NCBI RefSeq assembly: GCF_015711015.1
Contig: NZ_CP064653.1
Coordinates: 4,154,001-4,218,000 of the forward strand
Length of the DNA stretch: 64,000 bases
Direction of reading: 5' to 3'
Source: Methylomonas sp. LL1
GTDB lineage: Bacteria > Pseudomonadota > Gammaproteobacteria > Methylococcales > Methylomonadaceae
Position numbers and translations under genes: made by a program. Numbering within the stretch: position 1 is the first letter of the stretch; each line of letters starts with the position of its first letter. Under the pieces are notes generated by a model. It was not told the origin of the DNA. It did no database searches and saw nothing but the letters and a program-made list of their open reading frames with translations. Shown here in pieces: positions 8,873 through 17,960 of this stretch.

Positions 8873-9903
8873 GCCTCGGGGATTTGATCCGCGGGCAAGG
8901 GTTTGACCTGGATATTGCGCTCTGCGCCTTGTTGGTCGCGGATGGTGACGTCAACTATTTCGGCTTCGCGGCCTTGGCCATAACGGGCGGTAATTTGTCC
9001 GGCCAGCAGCAGATCTTCCTCGCTGGGCGTGCCGTCTATCAATACCAGCGGGCCTCGGTGGCTGGCGCAATTCATACTGATAAACTCCTTTTTGTAGCCG
9101 CTCATGAAGCGGGCTTCACCGTCCTCGCGAGCGATTATAAGTTTGTAGTGGGGCTTGGGCCGAATGTGCCGGCCGACTTTTAGCAGCATGACGTCATCGA
9201 GATCGTAATCGCGTTTGCCGCGCGCTTGCCATAAATCGACCAGTTTCAGCGAATAGGCTTCGTCGGTTAAAAAGCAGCAGCCGCCGGCCGGTTGGGCGTA
9301 ATCGGCGAAACCGTATTCTATAGCCAGCGCCATTTGCGGCTTGCGGGAACGGCCGCTGAATCCGAACATTTTGTCGCGGCTGATCCAGCCTTCCCGCTCC
9401 GGCAAGGTGGCCGGCAGATTTTGCGCGGACAAAGGCCTGACCAGCAAATCGTCGGCACCGGATTCGGCGGCGACGATGGGCATGGTCTGTTTGCGTTGCG
9501 ACATCGGCCGCTGGCCTACCACTTCACCGGTGATAATGAAGTCGAAACCGTTCTCAGCCATCCACTGCTTGGCCTTGTTGACCATGAAAATCTTGCAGTC
9601 CAGACAAGGATTCATGTTAGCGCCATAGCCATGCTTGGGATTCAGCAGCACTTGTTTGTATTCCTCGATGATATCGATAATGTGCAGTTTGATGCCCAGT
9701 TGTTCGGCTACCCATAGGGAGTTATTGCGTTTGGGTTTGTCCGAGTCTTGCTTGCGAATGGCGTGGGTATGTCCCTCGACGCAAAATCCGGTAAAAAAAT
9801 TGATGCCTTCGACGTGAATGCCTTGATCCAGCATGGCTTTGGTGGCCAGCATGGAGTCCAGACCGCCGGAAATCAGCGCCACCGCTTTTCGTTGTTGATT
9901 CAT
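8860..9903 (-). CDS. PP-loop ATPase, MnmA/ThiI-like tRNA-thiolation-type protein
   Basis: A 347-residue protein beginning with the PP-loop motif SGGLDSM (about residues 13-19), which activates substrates by adenylation. It carries a CLDC pair (about 79-82) in MNPCLDCKIF and a later Cys pair (GGCCF) that could act in sulfur transfer. Databases often name this family tRNA (5-methylaminomethyl-2-thiouridylate)-methyltransferase, a historical label. The true reaction is probably sulfur insertion into tRNA or another acceptor. It overlaps a TusA-like carrier, which supports a sulfur-relay role. It is not canonical MnmA, and no methyltransferase motif is seen. Confidence 0.8.
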   Translation of the reverse strand: MNQQRKAVALISGGLDSMLATKAMLDQGIHVEGINFFTGFCVEGHTHAIRKQDSDKPKRNNSLWVAEQLGIKLHIIDIIEEYKQVLLNPKHGYGANMNPCLDCKIFMVNKAKQWMAENGFDFIITGEVVGQRPMSQRKQTMPIVAAESGADDLLVRPLSAQNLPATLPEREGWISRDKMFGFSGRSRKPQMALAIEYGFADYAQPAGGCCFLTDEAYSLKLVDLWQARGKRDYDLDDVMLLKVGRHIRPKPHYKLIIAREDGEARFMSGYKKEFISMNCASHRGPLVLIDGTPSEEDLLLAGQITARYGQGREAEIVDVTIRDQQGAERNIQVKPLPADQIPEAWFV

Positions 9904-10034
9904 AACTGCAAAAACACAAGCCTTGGAAAAAACCTACCATTATACGCGATACTTTGTCGGTATTTCCCGACTTCAACTTGGAGGACGATTACTTTACACT
10001 TACTGCTCTGTTCACAAATGCAGGCGGCTAGGTT

Positions 10035-11189
10035 ATGGAATTCAAGGATTATCTAAAAATATTGGTTCAACACGATGGTTCAGACCTGTATTTGACGGTA
10101 GGAGCTCCGCCGGCGGCAAAATTTCAGGGTAGCTTGAAGCCTATCGAAAACGTCAAGTTGACCAACGAGCGTCTGAAGGAAATCGCCAACAGCATCATGG
10201 ATAACGATCAGCGCAGCAACTTCGAACATGTGCCGGAAATGAATCTGGCGATTTCCGAGCCGGGTATAGGCCGTTTTAGGGTCAATATTTTCAAACAACG
10301 TAACTCTTATGCTCTGGTGATTCGCAACATCAAGGTCGATATTCCCAATGCCGATGCCTTGGGCTTGCCGCAAATCCTTAAAGACAAAATTATGGAAAAG
10401 CGCGGCCTAATTCTGTTCGTCGGCGGTACCGGTTCGGGAAAGTCCACGTCGTTGGCGGCTTTGATCGATCACCGCAATAGCAATTCTTCCGGCCACATCA
10501 TCACCATCGAAGATCCGATCGAATATGTACACCCGCATAAAAAATCGCTGGTCAATCAGCGCGAAGTGGGAGTCGATACATTGAGTTACGAGGATGCGCT
10601 GAAAAACACCTTGCGCCAAGCCCCCGACGTGATTCTGATCGGCGAAATCCGCAGCCAGGAAACCATGGAGCATGCGCTGGCTTTTGCCGAAACCGGCCAT
10701 TTATGTCTATCGACGCTACATGCCAACAATGCCAATCAGGCTTTGGATAGGATCATCAATTTCTTTCCGGAAGAGCGCCGTAATCAGTTGCTGCTGGATT
10801 TATCGCTGAATCTGCAGGCCTTCATTTCGCAACGCCTGGTGCCGACCGTCGAAGGCAAGCGGGTGGCTGCGATCGAGGTTTTGCTGGGCACCAAGCTGGT
10901 TAGCGATTTGATTCAGAAGGGCGAGGTGCATGCCATCAAGGAGGCGATGGAAAAGTCCGAGAACATCGGCATGCAGACTTTCGACAGCCATTTGTTGAAG
11001 CTTTACAAAAGCGGCGTGATTTCATTGGAGGAGGCCTTGCGTAATTCCGATTCCCCTAACAACCTGAAATTAAAAATCAATCTGAGCGAAGGTCTCGGTT
11101 CGGCCACGGCATCCACGGGAAGCGGATTGGATAAGCTGTCTTTGGAAGCGATCAGCAAGGATGGAGATGATGCGGAGGAAGGGCATTAA
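10035..11189 (+). CDS. pilU: Type IV pilus retraction ATPase PilU/PilT family
   Basis: Hexameric motor of the PilT/PilU group that depolymerises pili for twitching. The 384-residue protein has Walker A GGTGSGKS at about residue 130, an Asp box (EDPIEYVH), Walker B (DVILIGEIRS) and His box (TGHLCLSTLHANN). Length, the N-terminal EFKDYLKILVQHDGSDLYLT and the longer C-terminus after LKLYKSGVISLEEAL fit PilU better than PilT (about 345 residues). No pilT gene is next to it, unlike the pilTU pair in Pseudomonas. It is divergent from the PP-loop gene. Confidence 0.9.
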   Translation: MEFKDYLKILVQHDGSDLYLTVGAPPAAKFQGSLKPIENVKLTNERLKEIANSIMDNDQRSNFEHVPEMNLAISEPGIGRFRVNIFKQRNSYALVIRNIKVDIPNADALGLPQILKDKIMEKRGLILFVGGTGSGKSTSLAALIDHRNSNSSGHIITIEDPIEYVHPHKKSLVNQREVGVDTLSYEDALKNTLRQAPDVILIGEIRSQETMEHALAFAETGHLCLSTLHANNANQALDRIINFFPEERRNQLLLDLSLNLQAFISQRLVPTVEGKRVAAIEVLLGTKLVSDLIQKGEVHAIKEAMEKSENIGMQTFDSHLLKLYKSGVISLEEALRNSDSPNNLKLKINLSEGLGSATASTGSGLDKLSLEAISKDGDDAEEGH

Positions 11190-11233
11190 GCGCTACGGCG
11201 GTTGATTTCCCCCGAATATACTTGCGTTGCCGA

Positions 11234-11557
11234 TTATGGCAAGTCGTCGGCGCCGAGTATGCGGTACACCGAGTACGCCGGTTGCTCATAAGGATGAGCG
11301 GCAAGCAAGGCCTCGATTGCCGCTTTAATTTTGCTGTCGGTGCAGATCATTTCCACTTTATATTCAGGGACTGTTTTTAGTTGGCCGATGTCGCCCGAAT
11401 AGGGCCGGCTGCCCGCCAGAGGTTTGAATTGCCCTTGTCCCAGTGTTTGCCAAGCACATTGATCGTAACCGTGATATTGGCCCGCTCCGGCGGTAAATAC
11501 GGCATTTTTAACCGAGTCGAGGTGGCTGGCGGGGACGTAAAAAATTAATTGATACAT
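11234..11557 (-). CDS. NIF3-like/YqfO-type small protein
   Basis: A 107-residue protein resembling the CutA-like domain found in YqfO/NIF3 proteins. Segments YQLIFYVPASHLDSVKNAVF, AGAGQYHGYDQCAW and AHPYEQPAY are typical of the family. The ATG at 11557 fits the usual MYxLxFYVP start better than an upstream in-frame option. Function is unknown in most bacteria, and a role in metal or small-molecule binding is only suggested by the fold. It is convergent with pilU and about 10 bases downstream of a small membrane-protein gene. Confidence 0.85.
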   Translation of the reverse strand: MYQLIFYVPASHLDSVKNAVFTAGAGQYHGYDQCAWQTLGQGQFKPLAGSRPYSGDIGQLKTVPEYKVEMICTDSKIKAAIEALLAAHPYEQPAYSVYRILGADDLP

Positions 11558-11567
11558 GGCGATTATC

Positions 11568-11720
11568 TTAGCTGGTGCCGGCAAGCAAAAATACACCCCA
11601 TAACATAACCAGCACGGTTATTTCTTCCAGCATGCTGATCGCGGTCTGGCGGTATTGGCGGCTACGCATGGCTATTTGGTTGGCCTTTTGGTCGCGCATG
11701 TGAACGGATTGACGCATCAT
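11568..11720 (-). CDS. Small hypothetical membrane protein
   Basis: A 50-residue product with a basic first half (MRDQKANQIAMRSRQYRQ) and one C-terminal hydrophobic segment (ITVLVMLWGVFLLAG). The ATG at 11720 has GGGAG about eight bases upstream, which is why it is preferred over a farther in-frame start at 11807. No family is recognised. The left end of the IS1595 copy lies about 85 bases upstream, so its promoter region may have been altered by the insertion. It could be co-transcribed with the NIF3-like gene. Confidence 0.5.
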   Translation of the reverse strand: MMRQSVHMRDQKANQIAMRSRQYRQTAISMLEEITVLVMLWGVFLLAGTS

Positions 11721-11796
11721 GATGAGTTCTCCCGAGGTTGTTTTTGTGTTTTGTTTTTGTTCTTTAAAAGTATAGATGGAAACAAAAAAAGAACAA

Positions 11797-11804
11797 ATAA
11801 ATTT
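11797..11804. repeat. Left target-site duplication of the IS1595 element
   Basis: ATAAATTT, repeated exactly at 12775-12782 on the other side of the element. Eight bases is the duplication length expected for this family. Confidence 0.75.
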
Positions 11805-12774
11805 CATGGCTATGAACTTACCACAGGTTACCCGATCTGAATTTTAGTGGGATATTCTGGAGAGCGGTCATGCAAGCAAAGATCACGAGTTTTTGGGAGT
11901 GGCAACAGCACTTTGCCGATGAAAAAAGTTGTCTTCAAGCCATCATCAACCTCAGGTGGCCTGAAGGGTTTTGCTGTCCACGCTGTGGCCATCAGAAAGG
12001 TTGGTTGCTCCAGACACGACATGTCTACGAATGTGCAGTTTGTCATCATCACACATCGGTGACAGCCGGCACCTTGTTTCACAACACCAAATTACCGCTC
12101 GTGAAATGGTTTTGGAGTCTTTATTGGGTATCGTCGGACAAGGGTAGTATCTCCGCATTGCGGCTGACCAAACTAATTGGTGTTTCCTGGCTGACGGCGC
12201 AACGGCTGTTGAGAAAATTACGCACGGCCATGGGTGATCAGAATAATCTGTACAAACTAAGCGGCATTATCGAATTCGATGATGCCTTTATCGGCGGCAA
12301 ACGTGCCGGTAAACGCGGGCGAGGCGCCGCCGGTAAAACCACTATTTTAGTGGCTTGCGAACATAATGATGGTAAGCCCGGCTTTGTGGCTATGAAGGTG
12401 GTTGAGCAGGTGACGCACGAGAGTGTTAGAGCATTCGCCCAACAAACGCTTGCCCCAGGCCAAACCCTGCATACCGATGCGCTGGCTGCGCTCAATGTGC
12501 TGGCCGAGGAACATCACCATATCGCCAAGGTAACCCCTCCTGAAATGGCGAGTGAATGGTTACCTTGGGTTCATGTGGTCATCAGTAACCTTAAAAGCTA
12601 TTTGCTGGGTACTTACCATGGTGTGTCAGGTAACTATGTACAGGAATATCTCGACGAATTTTGCTATCGGTTGAATCGACGATTTTGGGAAAACCAGATT
12701 CCTAACCGATTACTCACGCTATGCGTCACACATGACCCGGTATTTCTTCAACCTGCAACTTGTTCATAGCCATT
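11805..12774 (+). mobile_element. Complete IS1595-family insertion sequence (970 bp)
   Basis: The element carries one intact transposase gene. Its ends form an imperfect inverted repeat: after the first base both ends read ATGGCTATGAAC, then six unmatched bases, then CAGGTT. Identical 8-base flanks (ATAAATTT) border it, which points to simple transposition without later rearrangement. It sits between the small membrane protein and the LysM gene and breaks neither. No second copy is in the window. Confidence 0.85.
11870..12769 (+). CDS. IS1595-family transposase (ISXO2-like)
   Basis: DDE-type transposase of 299 residues, full length. An N-terminal zinc-ribbon has CPRCGHQKGW and CAVCHHH (about residues 36-62). 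The catalytic core begins at IIEFDDAFIGGKR (about 137), with a second acidic position in HTDALAAL and the C-terminal NLKSYLLGTYHGV then EYLDEFCYRLNRR signature of the ISXO2-like group. A GGAGAG ribosome site precedes the ATG. There is no frameshift or internal stop, so it may be active. It fills most of the element between the terminal repeats. Confidence 0.95.
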   Translation: MQAKITSFWEWQQHFADEKSCLQAIINLRWPEGFCCPRCGHQKGWLLQTRHVYECAVCHHHTSVTAGTLFHNTKLPLVKWFWSLYWVSSDKGSISALRLTKLIGVSWLTAQRLLRKLRTAMGDQNNLYKLSGIIEFDDAFIGGKRAGKRGRGAAGKTTILVACEHNDGKPGFVAMKVVEQVTHESVRAFAQQTLAPGQTLHTDALAALNVLAEEHHHIAKVTPPEMASEWLPWVHVVISNLKSYLLGTYHGVSGNYVQEYLDEFCYRLNRRFWENQIPNRLLTLCVTHDPVFLQPATCS

Positions 12775-12782
12775 ATAAATTT
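12775..12782. repeat. Right target-site duplication of the IS1595 element
   Basis: ATAAATTT, the exact partner of 11797-11804. Confidence 0.75.
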
Positions 12783-12941
12783 TGAGCGGATCGTGTTGGA
12801 CGGGTGTCATCGGTTTTCGCGGCGGTCCGGCAGTCCTGGTCAAAAATCAGTAACTTAAGGGGGAGGGCTGGATTTCTAGCCGAATTCATCTAAACTTTGA
12901 GACCACACTGACTCTTACCCATGGCTGGCAGGACTAACGAT

Positions 12942-13985
12942 ATGGCTTTACGTGTATTGCTGGGAGTGATAATTCCCTTGCTTTTTAGTGCATCCGTTTG
13001 GGCGGATATGCTGCGGATCAATCCCAATCATCCTGATCAATATACGGTGGTTAAGGGCGATACCTTGTGGGATATTTCGGGTAAATTTCTTGAACACCCC
13101 TGGCAATGGCCGCAGCTTTGGCATAACAATCCGCAGATCAAGAACCCTCATTGGATCTATCCCGGCGATACCCTGTATTTTTCCTATGTCAACGGTGAGC
13201 CGCGTTTGAGTCTGACGCCCGGTAGTTCCGATTATGGGATGGCGCCCGATTTGGTGCCGCATATCCGGGAGTCCTCGATTGAGCAAGCTATTCCGATGAT
13301 ACCCAGCGATGCGATTGCGCAATTCTTGAGTTCGCCTAAAGTCGTCACCGCTGATGACATGGCGGACGCGCCCTATGTGTTGGAGATTGCCGACGAGCAT
13401 TTGATTGCCGGCAGCGGCGATCGGGTTTATGTTCGGGCCATTGAAAATCCAGAAGGACTGGGATACACCATTTATCGTCAAGGCCAGCCTTATGTCAGCC
13501 CGGAAACGCAGGAAATACTCGGTTATGAGGCGCAATATATCGCCGATACGCTGATCGAGAGCCCCGGTGATCCGGCGACTTTACGCATTACCAAGGCCGA
13601 TAGCGAAGTGCGTCAGGGGGATCGATTGATGGTTAGTGCCGAAAGCGAGATGGCGCTGAATTATTTCCCCAGACCGCCGGAGCATCAGGTGACCGGAAGC
13701 ATCATTCGTGTCATGGGGGGCGTTTCTCAAATTGGTCAGCATGATATTGTGGTGATAGATAAGGGCAAGGCCGATGGCTTGGAAGTTGGGCATACTCTGG
13801 ATATTTATAGAAGAGGTCGCATCGTGACCGACCGGGTACAATCCGACAATGCCGTACCGGTTAAATTGCCGGATGAACTGGCTGGAGTGTTGATGGTGTT
13901 CCGGCCTTTCGATCGGGTCAGTTACGCCTTGGTGATGAAAGCCACTTCGGCCATTCATACGTTGGATAGAGTGCAGACGCCGTAA
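12942..13985 (+). CDS. Exported LysM-domain protein
   Basis: A 347-residue protein with a signal peptide (ALRVLLGVIIPLLFSASVWA, cleavage likely before D) and one LysM domain near residues 35-85 (YTVVKGDTLWDISGKF to YPGDTLYF), which binds peptidoglycan. The remainder is a conserved region without a named catalytic motif. The ATG at 12942 is chosen because AGGA lies about eight bases upstream; an in-frame ATG at 12921 has none. The family typically lies directly before dprA-smg-topA in gammaproteobacteria, as here. Its cellular role is not well defined. Confidence 0.9.
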   Translation: MALRVLLGVIIPLLFSASVWADMLRINPNHPDQYTVVKGDTLWDISGKFLEHPWQWPQLWHNNPQIKNPHWIYPGDTLYFSYVNGEPRLSLTPGSSDYGMAPDLVPHIRESSIEQAIPMIPSDAIAQFLSSPKVVTADDMADAPYVLEIADEHLIAGSGDRVYVRAIENPEGLGYTIYRQGQPYVSPETQEILGYEAQYIADTLIESPGDPATLRITKADSEVRQGDRLMVSAESEMALNYFPRPPEHQVTGSIIRVMGGVSQIGQHDIVVIDKGKADGLEVGHTLDIYRRGRIVTDRVQSDNAVPVKLPDELAGVLMVFRPFDRVSYALVMKATSAIHTLDRVQTP

Positions 13986-13996
13986 CTTACAACTAA

Positions 13997-14019
13997 ATCC
14001 GCTCCGTCTAGGAGCGGAT
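13997..14019 (+). terminator. Hairpin between the LysM gene and dprA
   Basis: ATCCGCTCC and GGAGCGGAT form a perfect 9-bp stem around GTCTA. No T-run follows, so it may attenuate rather than terminate transcription into dprA. Confidence 0.45.
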
Positions 14020-14046
14020 ATTCTCCTTATCCGGTTAAATCCATTT

Positions 14047-15144
14047 TTGTCGATAATACCGCACCCGCATATCAAATTCTGGCTGGCGCTGGTGCGAGTT
14101 CCTGGCGTCGGTCCTCTAGCTATTCAGCGGTTGCTGGCGCATTTTCCGCTCGAATGCATTTTTCAAGCATCCCGTTCCAGCCTAAGCGGCAAGGGATTTA
14201 GCGATAAGCTGATCGATGCCTTGCAAAACCCGCCTTGGGACTTGGTGGAGCAGGATTTAGTCTGGCTGGAGCAGCCGGAAAATTTTGCAATAACGCTTGA
14301 AGATGAGGCTTACCCGGAAGCCTTAAGGGAAATCGCCAGTCCTCCGCCGGTTTTGTTCGTCAAGGGTAACCCCGAATTGCTTCGGTGGCCGCAAATTGGT
14401 ATGGTCGGTAGCCGCAATCCCTCGACTATCGGTACTAGGATCGCATTTGAGTTTGCGCGTGCCTTGGCGGAAGCCGGGTTTGTGATTACCAGCGGCATGG
14501 CGCTGGGCATCGATGCGGCCAGTCATCGAGGAGCCTTGGATGCCGGAGGCTTTACCATTGCCGTGGCGGGAACCGGATTGGACCGGGTTTATCCGGCTTG
14601 CCACAAGCAATTGGCGACCGATATTGCTGGCTCCGGCGCGTTGATTTCTGAATTTCCGCCCGGGACTGGCGCCAAGGCCGGGCATTTTCCCAGGCGAAAT
14701 CGGATTATCAGTGGCTTATGTCAGGGCTTGTTGGTAGTCGAAGCCGCGCTACAGAGCGGTTCGCTAATTACCGCCCGCTTGGCGCTCGAACAAAATCGCG
14801 AAGTTTTTGCGATTCCAGGCTCCATTCATAATCCTTTGGCGCGCGGTTGCAACGCTTTAATCAGACAAGGAGCCAAATTAGTCGAGACCGTCGAGGATAT
14901 TTTCGAAGAATTAGGTCAATATAATCAATTATATAAGCCGATTGCCACGCAAATAGGGCAGACGGCGCTTGACCTGGAGCAACAAAATCTATTGAAATTG
15001 ATTCCGTACAGCCCAATAACGGTTGACAACTTGGTTCAGGAAAGCGGTTATTCAGTGGAAACTGTTTCGTCGATGCTGCTGGTTCTGGAACTGCAAGGCT
15101 ACATTGCCGCGGCCGCCGGCGGTAGCTATTACCGAATTCAATAA
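14047..15144 (+). CDS. dprA: DNA-processing protein DprA
   Basis: Loads RecA onto incoming single-stranded DNA during natural transformation. The 365-residue protein has the Rossmann-like DprA core with MVGSRNPSTIGTR, TSGMALGIDAASHRGAL, VAGTGLDRVYP, FPRRNRIISG and the SLITARLALEQNREVFAIPG region. A C-terminal winged-helix part follows, with TVDNLVQESGYS. The start is TTG at 14047; no ATG or GTG fits upstream of the conserved FWLALVRVPGVG. With type IV pilus genes in the same window, natural competence is plausible. Confidence 0.94.
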   Translation: MSIIPHPHIKFWLALVRVPGVGPLAIQRLLAHFPLECIFQASRSSLSGKGFSDKLIDALQNPPWDLVEQDLVWLEQPENFAITLEDEAYPEALREIASPPPVLFVKGNPELLRWPQIGMVGSRNPSTIGTRIAFEFARALAEAGFVITSGMALGIDAASHRGALDAGGFTIAVAGTGLDRVYPACHKQLATDIAGSGALISEFPPGTGAKAGHFPRRNRIISGLCQGLLVVEAALQSGSLITARLALEQNREVFAIPGSIHNPLARGCNALIRQGAKLVETVEDIFEELGQYNQLYKPIATQIGQTALDLEQQNLLKLIPYSPITVDNLVQESGYSVETVSSMLLVLELQGYIAAAAGGSYYRIQ

Positions 15145-15152
15145 AGGCTCTA

Positions 15153-15620
15153 ATGAAAGAAGATATTTTTGATGTGCTGATCTATCTGTTTGAAAACTAT
15201 CTGGATGGTGATAGTGACAACTATCCCGATACCGATGTGATTGCCAGCGAATTGCTGGATGCCGGGTTTCAGCAGCCTGATGTCAGCAAGGCCTTCGATT
15301 GGCTGGAGTCTTTGGCGGAGATTGAAGCCATCACGCCGGCGGTCCCCTCATCCTTCAGGATTTATAGTAGTCAGGAGGAGGCGGTTTTCGATCTGGAATG
15401 CCGTGATTTTCTGATGTTTCTGGAGCATACCGGGATTTTGACTTCGGCTAACCGGGAAATAGCGATCGATCGGGCGATGGCTTTGAAGGATGAAGACATC
15501 ACCCTGGATAAGTTGAAGTGGATAGTCTTGATGGTGTTATTGAGCCAACCGGGCGACAGCGCGGCATTTTCCAGAATGGAAGACATCGTTTACGATCTGA
15601 TTCCTACTTCTTTACATTGA
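15153..15620 (+). CDS. smg: Smg/DUF494 family protein
   Basis: A 155-residue protein of the DUF494 (Smg) family, recognised by the N-terminal MKEDIFDVLIYLFENY and the C-terminal LDKLKWIVLMVLLSQPG. It lies 8 bases after dprA and 15 bases before topA, the normal order in gammaproteobacteria. No biochemical function is firmly established. It is acidic, probably helical, and cytoplasmic, with no signal peptide or membrane segment. It is presumably co-transcribed with dprA. Confidence 0.92.
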   Translation: MKEDIFDVLIYLFENYLDGDSDNYPDTDVIASELLDAGFQQPDVSKAFDWLESLAEIEAITPAVPSSFRIYSSQEEAVFDLECRDFLMFLEHTGILTSANREIAIDRAMALKDEDITLDKLKWIVLMVLLSQPGDSAAFSRMEDIVYDLIPTSLH

Positions 15621-15635
15621 TTTGTTACGGATAGC

Positions 15636-17957
15636 ATGAGCAAAAGTTTAGTCATTGTAGAGTCCCCGGCCAAATGCAAAACCATCGAAAAATATCTGGG
15701 CAAGGATTTTCAGGTGCTTGCCTCTTACGGGCATGTGCGTGATCTGATTCCAAAGGAAGGCGCGGTCGATCCGGAAAACGGCTTCGCGATGAAGTACCAG
15801 GTCATCGACCGTAACCAGCGCCATCTTCAAGAAATCGGCAAGGCGATCAAAAATGCCGATACTTTATATCTGGCAACCGACCCCGACCGCGAAGGCGAGG
15901 CCATATCCTGGCATGTATTCGAGCATCTTAAAGAAAAGAAACTGCTGAAAGACAAGTTGGTGCGGCGGGTGGTGTTTCACGAAATTACTAAAAAAGCCGT
16001 TACCGAAGCCATTGCCCATCCGACCGAATTGTCCACCACCATGGTCAATGCCCAGCAAGCCAGGCGAGCCTTGGATTATTTGGTCGGTTTCAATTTATCG
16101 CCGCTGCTGTGGAAGAAAATCCGCCGTGGATTGTCTGCGGGTCGGGTGCAAAGTCCGGCCCTGAGGATGATAGTCGAGCGGGAAATGGAGATCGAGGCCT
16201 TCAAAACCCGCGAATACTGGTCGCATACCGCCGACGCCAGCGCTGGGGGGCAGCCCTTCAAGGCCAAGCTAACCCATTTTAATGGCGAAAAGCTGAATCA
16301 ATTTAGTTTTACCGATGAAGAGCGGGCGACTCAGGTCAAGCAAGCCTTGCTGGATGCGGCTGACGGTCAGCTGATCGTTGCCAAACTGGAGAAAAAACAA
16401 CGCAGTAAAAACCCTGCTCCGCCGTTTATTACCTCGACCCTGCAACAGGAAGCCGCGCGCAAATTGGGTTTTACCACCAAGCGCACGATGATGGTAGCTC
16501 AACAATTATACGAAGGCATCGATCTCGGCGGCGAAACCGTCGGTTTGATTTCCTATATGCGTACCGATTCGGTGAATCTGGCCGAGGAGGCGCTGGCCGA
16601 TATTCGCGCCTTGATTGCCGAAAAATACGGCAAGGACAATGTGCCGAAAGAACCTCGCCAATTTAAAACTAAATCCAAAAATGCGCAGGAAGCGCACGAG
16701 GCGATCCGTCCGACTTCGGTGCAAAGACTGCCCGAGCAAGTCAAAAATCGGCTGACCGTCGAGCAATACAAGCTTTATGATTTGATTTGGAAGCGCACCG
16801 TTGCCTGCCAAATGGTTCATGCTACCTTGAATCTGGTTGCGGTGGACTTGAATTGCGGTAGCGATAAAAACGTGTTTCGCGCTACCGGCTCCACCGTCAC
16901 CAACCCCGGTTTCATGATGGTTTATCTGGAAGGGGTTGATGACAGCCAGGAGGCGGCGGATGATCAGGATAGATTGTTGCCGCCGATGGAGGAGGGCAGG
17001 CCGGTGGTATTGAACGATGTTGCCGCCAATCAACATTTCACCGAGCCGCCGCCGCGTTATAGCGAGGCTAGCCTGGTTAAGGCCTTGGAAGAGCACGGCA
17101 TCGGCCGGCCGTCGACTTACGCGACGATCATATCGACCTTGCAAAATCGCGAATATGTCACTATCGACAGCAAGCGTTTCTATCCGACCGATGTCGGGCG
17201 GATTGTGAATAAGTTTTTAACCGAGCATTTCACCAAATATGTCGATTACGATTTTACCGCCAATTTGGAGGACGATCTGGATGCCGTAGCGCGCGGCGAG
17301 AAAGACTGGATCCCGTTGATGAATGATTTTTGGCGGCCGTTTACCAAGTTGATCAGCGAAAAAGAGGAGTCGGTCCAGCGCAAGGATGTCACGCAGGAAA
17401 GCATTGACGAAAAATGCCCGGATTGCGGCAGTCCGTTATCGATCCGCTTGGGACGGAACGGACGCTTCATTGGTTGTACCAATTATCCAACTTGTTCCTA
17501 TACCCGTAACTTGGGTGACGACAATGCCGGCGCGTCGGCGGTGGAGCCCGAAGTGGTGGAAGGCCGGGTTTGCCCAAAATGCGCGTCTACACTAGTGATC
17601 AAGACCGGCCGGTACGGCAAATTTGTCGGTTGCAGCGCCTATCCGACCTGCAAGCATATCGAACCCTTGGAAAAGCCGCAGGATACCGGGGTTGAATGTC
17701 CTCAATGCAAGAAGGGCTCGATACTGAAACGCAAGGCTCGCAGTGGTAAGATATTTTATTCCTGCTCCGAATATCCCAAATGCGACTATGCCCTGTGGGA
17801 TGCGCCGGTCAAGGAAAGTTGTCCTGAATGCCAGTGGCCGATTCTGACCCTGAAAACGACCAAGCGGCGTGGTACCGAAAAAGTCTGCCCGCAAAAAGAG
17901 TGTAAATATGCCACGCCTTATGAAGGCGACCCCGATGATGTTAACGGACCGAGCTGA
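15636..17957 (+). CDS. topA: DNA topoisomerase I
   Basis: Type IA topoisomerase that relaxes negative supercoils. The 773-residue protein opens with the Toprim domain (SPAKCKTIEKYLG, then ATDPDREGEAI). The catalytic Tyr is at about residue 307 in SYMRTDSVNL. The C-terminus holds zinc-ribbon repeats: CPDCG with CTNYPTC, CPKCA with CSAYPTC, CPQCKK with CSEYPKC, and a last CPECQ with CPQKEC. It follows smg and is convergent with a DUF192 gene only 3 bases away, so the two transcripts must overlap or terminate inside each other's genes. Confidence 0.97.
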   Translation: MSKSLVIVESPAKCKTIEKYLGKDFQVLASYGHVRDLIPKEGAVDPENGFAMKYQVIDRNQRHLQEIGKAIKNADTLYLATDPDREGEAISWHVFEHLKEKKLLKDKLVRRVVFHEITKKAVTEAIAHPTELSTTMVNAQQARRALDYLVGFNLSPLLWKKIRRGLSAGRVQSPALRMIVEREMEIEAFKTREYWSHTADASAGGQPFKAKLTHFNGEKLNQFSFTDEERATQVKQALLDAADGQLIVAKLEKKQRSKNPAPPFITSTLQQEAARKLGFTTKRTMMVAQQLYEGIDLGGETVGLISYMRTDSVNLAEEALADIRALIAEKYGKDNVPKEPRQFKTKSKNAQEAHEAIRPTSVQRLPEQVKNRLTVEQYKLYDLIWKRTVACQMVHATLNLVAVDLNCGSDKNVFRATGSTVTNPGFMMVYLEGVDDSQEAADDQDRLLPPMEEGRPVVLNDVAANQHFTEPPPRYSEASLVKALEEHGIGRPSTYATIISTLQNREYVTIDSKRFYPTDVGRIVNKFLTEHFTKYVDYDFTANLEDDLDAVARGEKDWIPLMNDFWRPFTKLISEKEESVQRKDVTQESIDEKCPDCGSPLSIRLGRNGRFIGCTNYPTCSYTRNLGDDNAGASAVEPEVVEGRVCPKCASTLVIKTGRYGKFVGCSAYPTCKHIEPLEKPQDTGVECPQCKKGSILKRKARSGKIFYSCSEYPKCDYALWDAPVKESCPECQWPILTLKTTKRRGTEKVCPQKECKYATPYEGDPDDVNGPS

Positions 17958-17960
17958 AAG

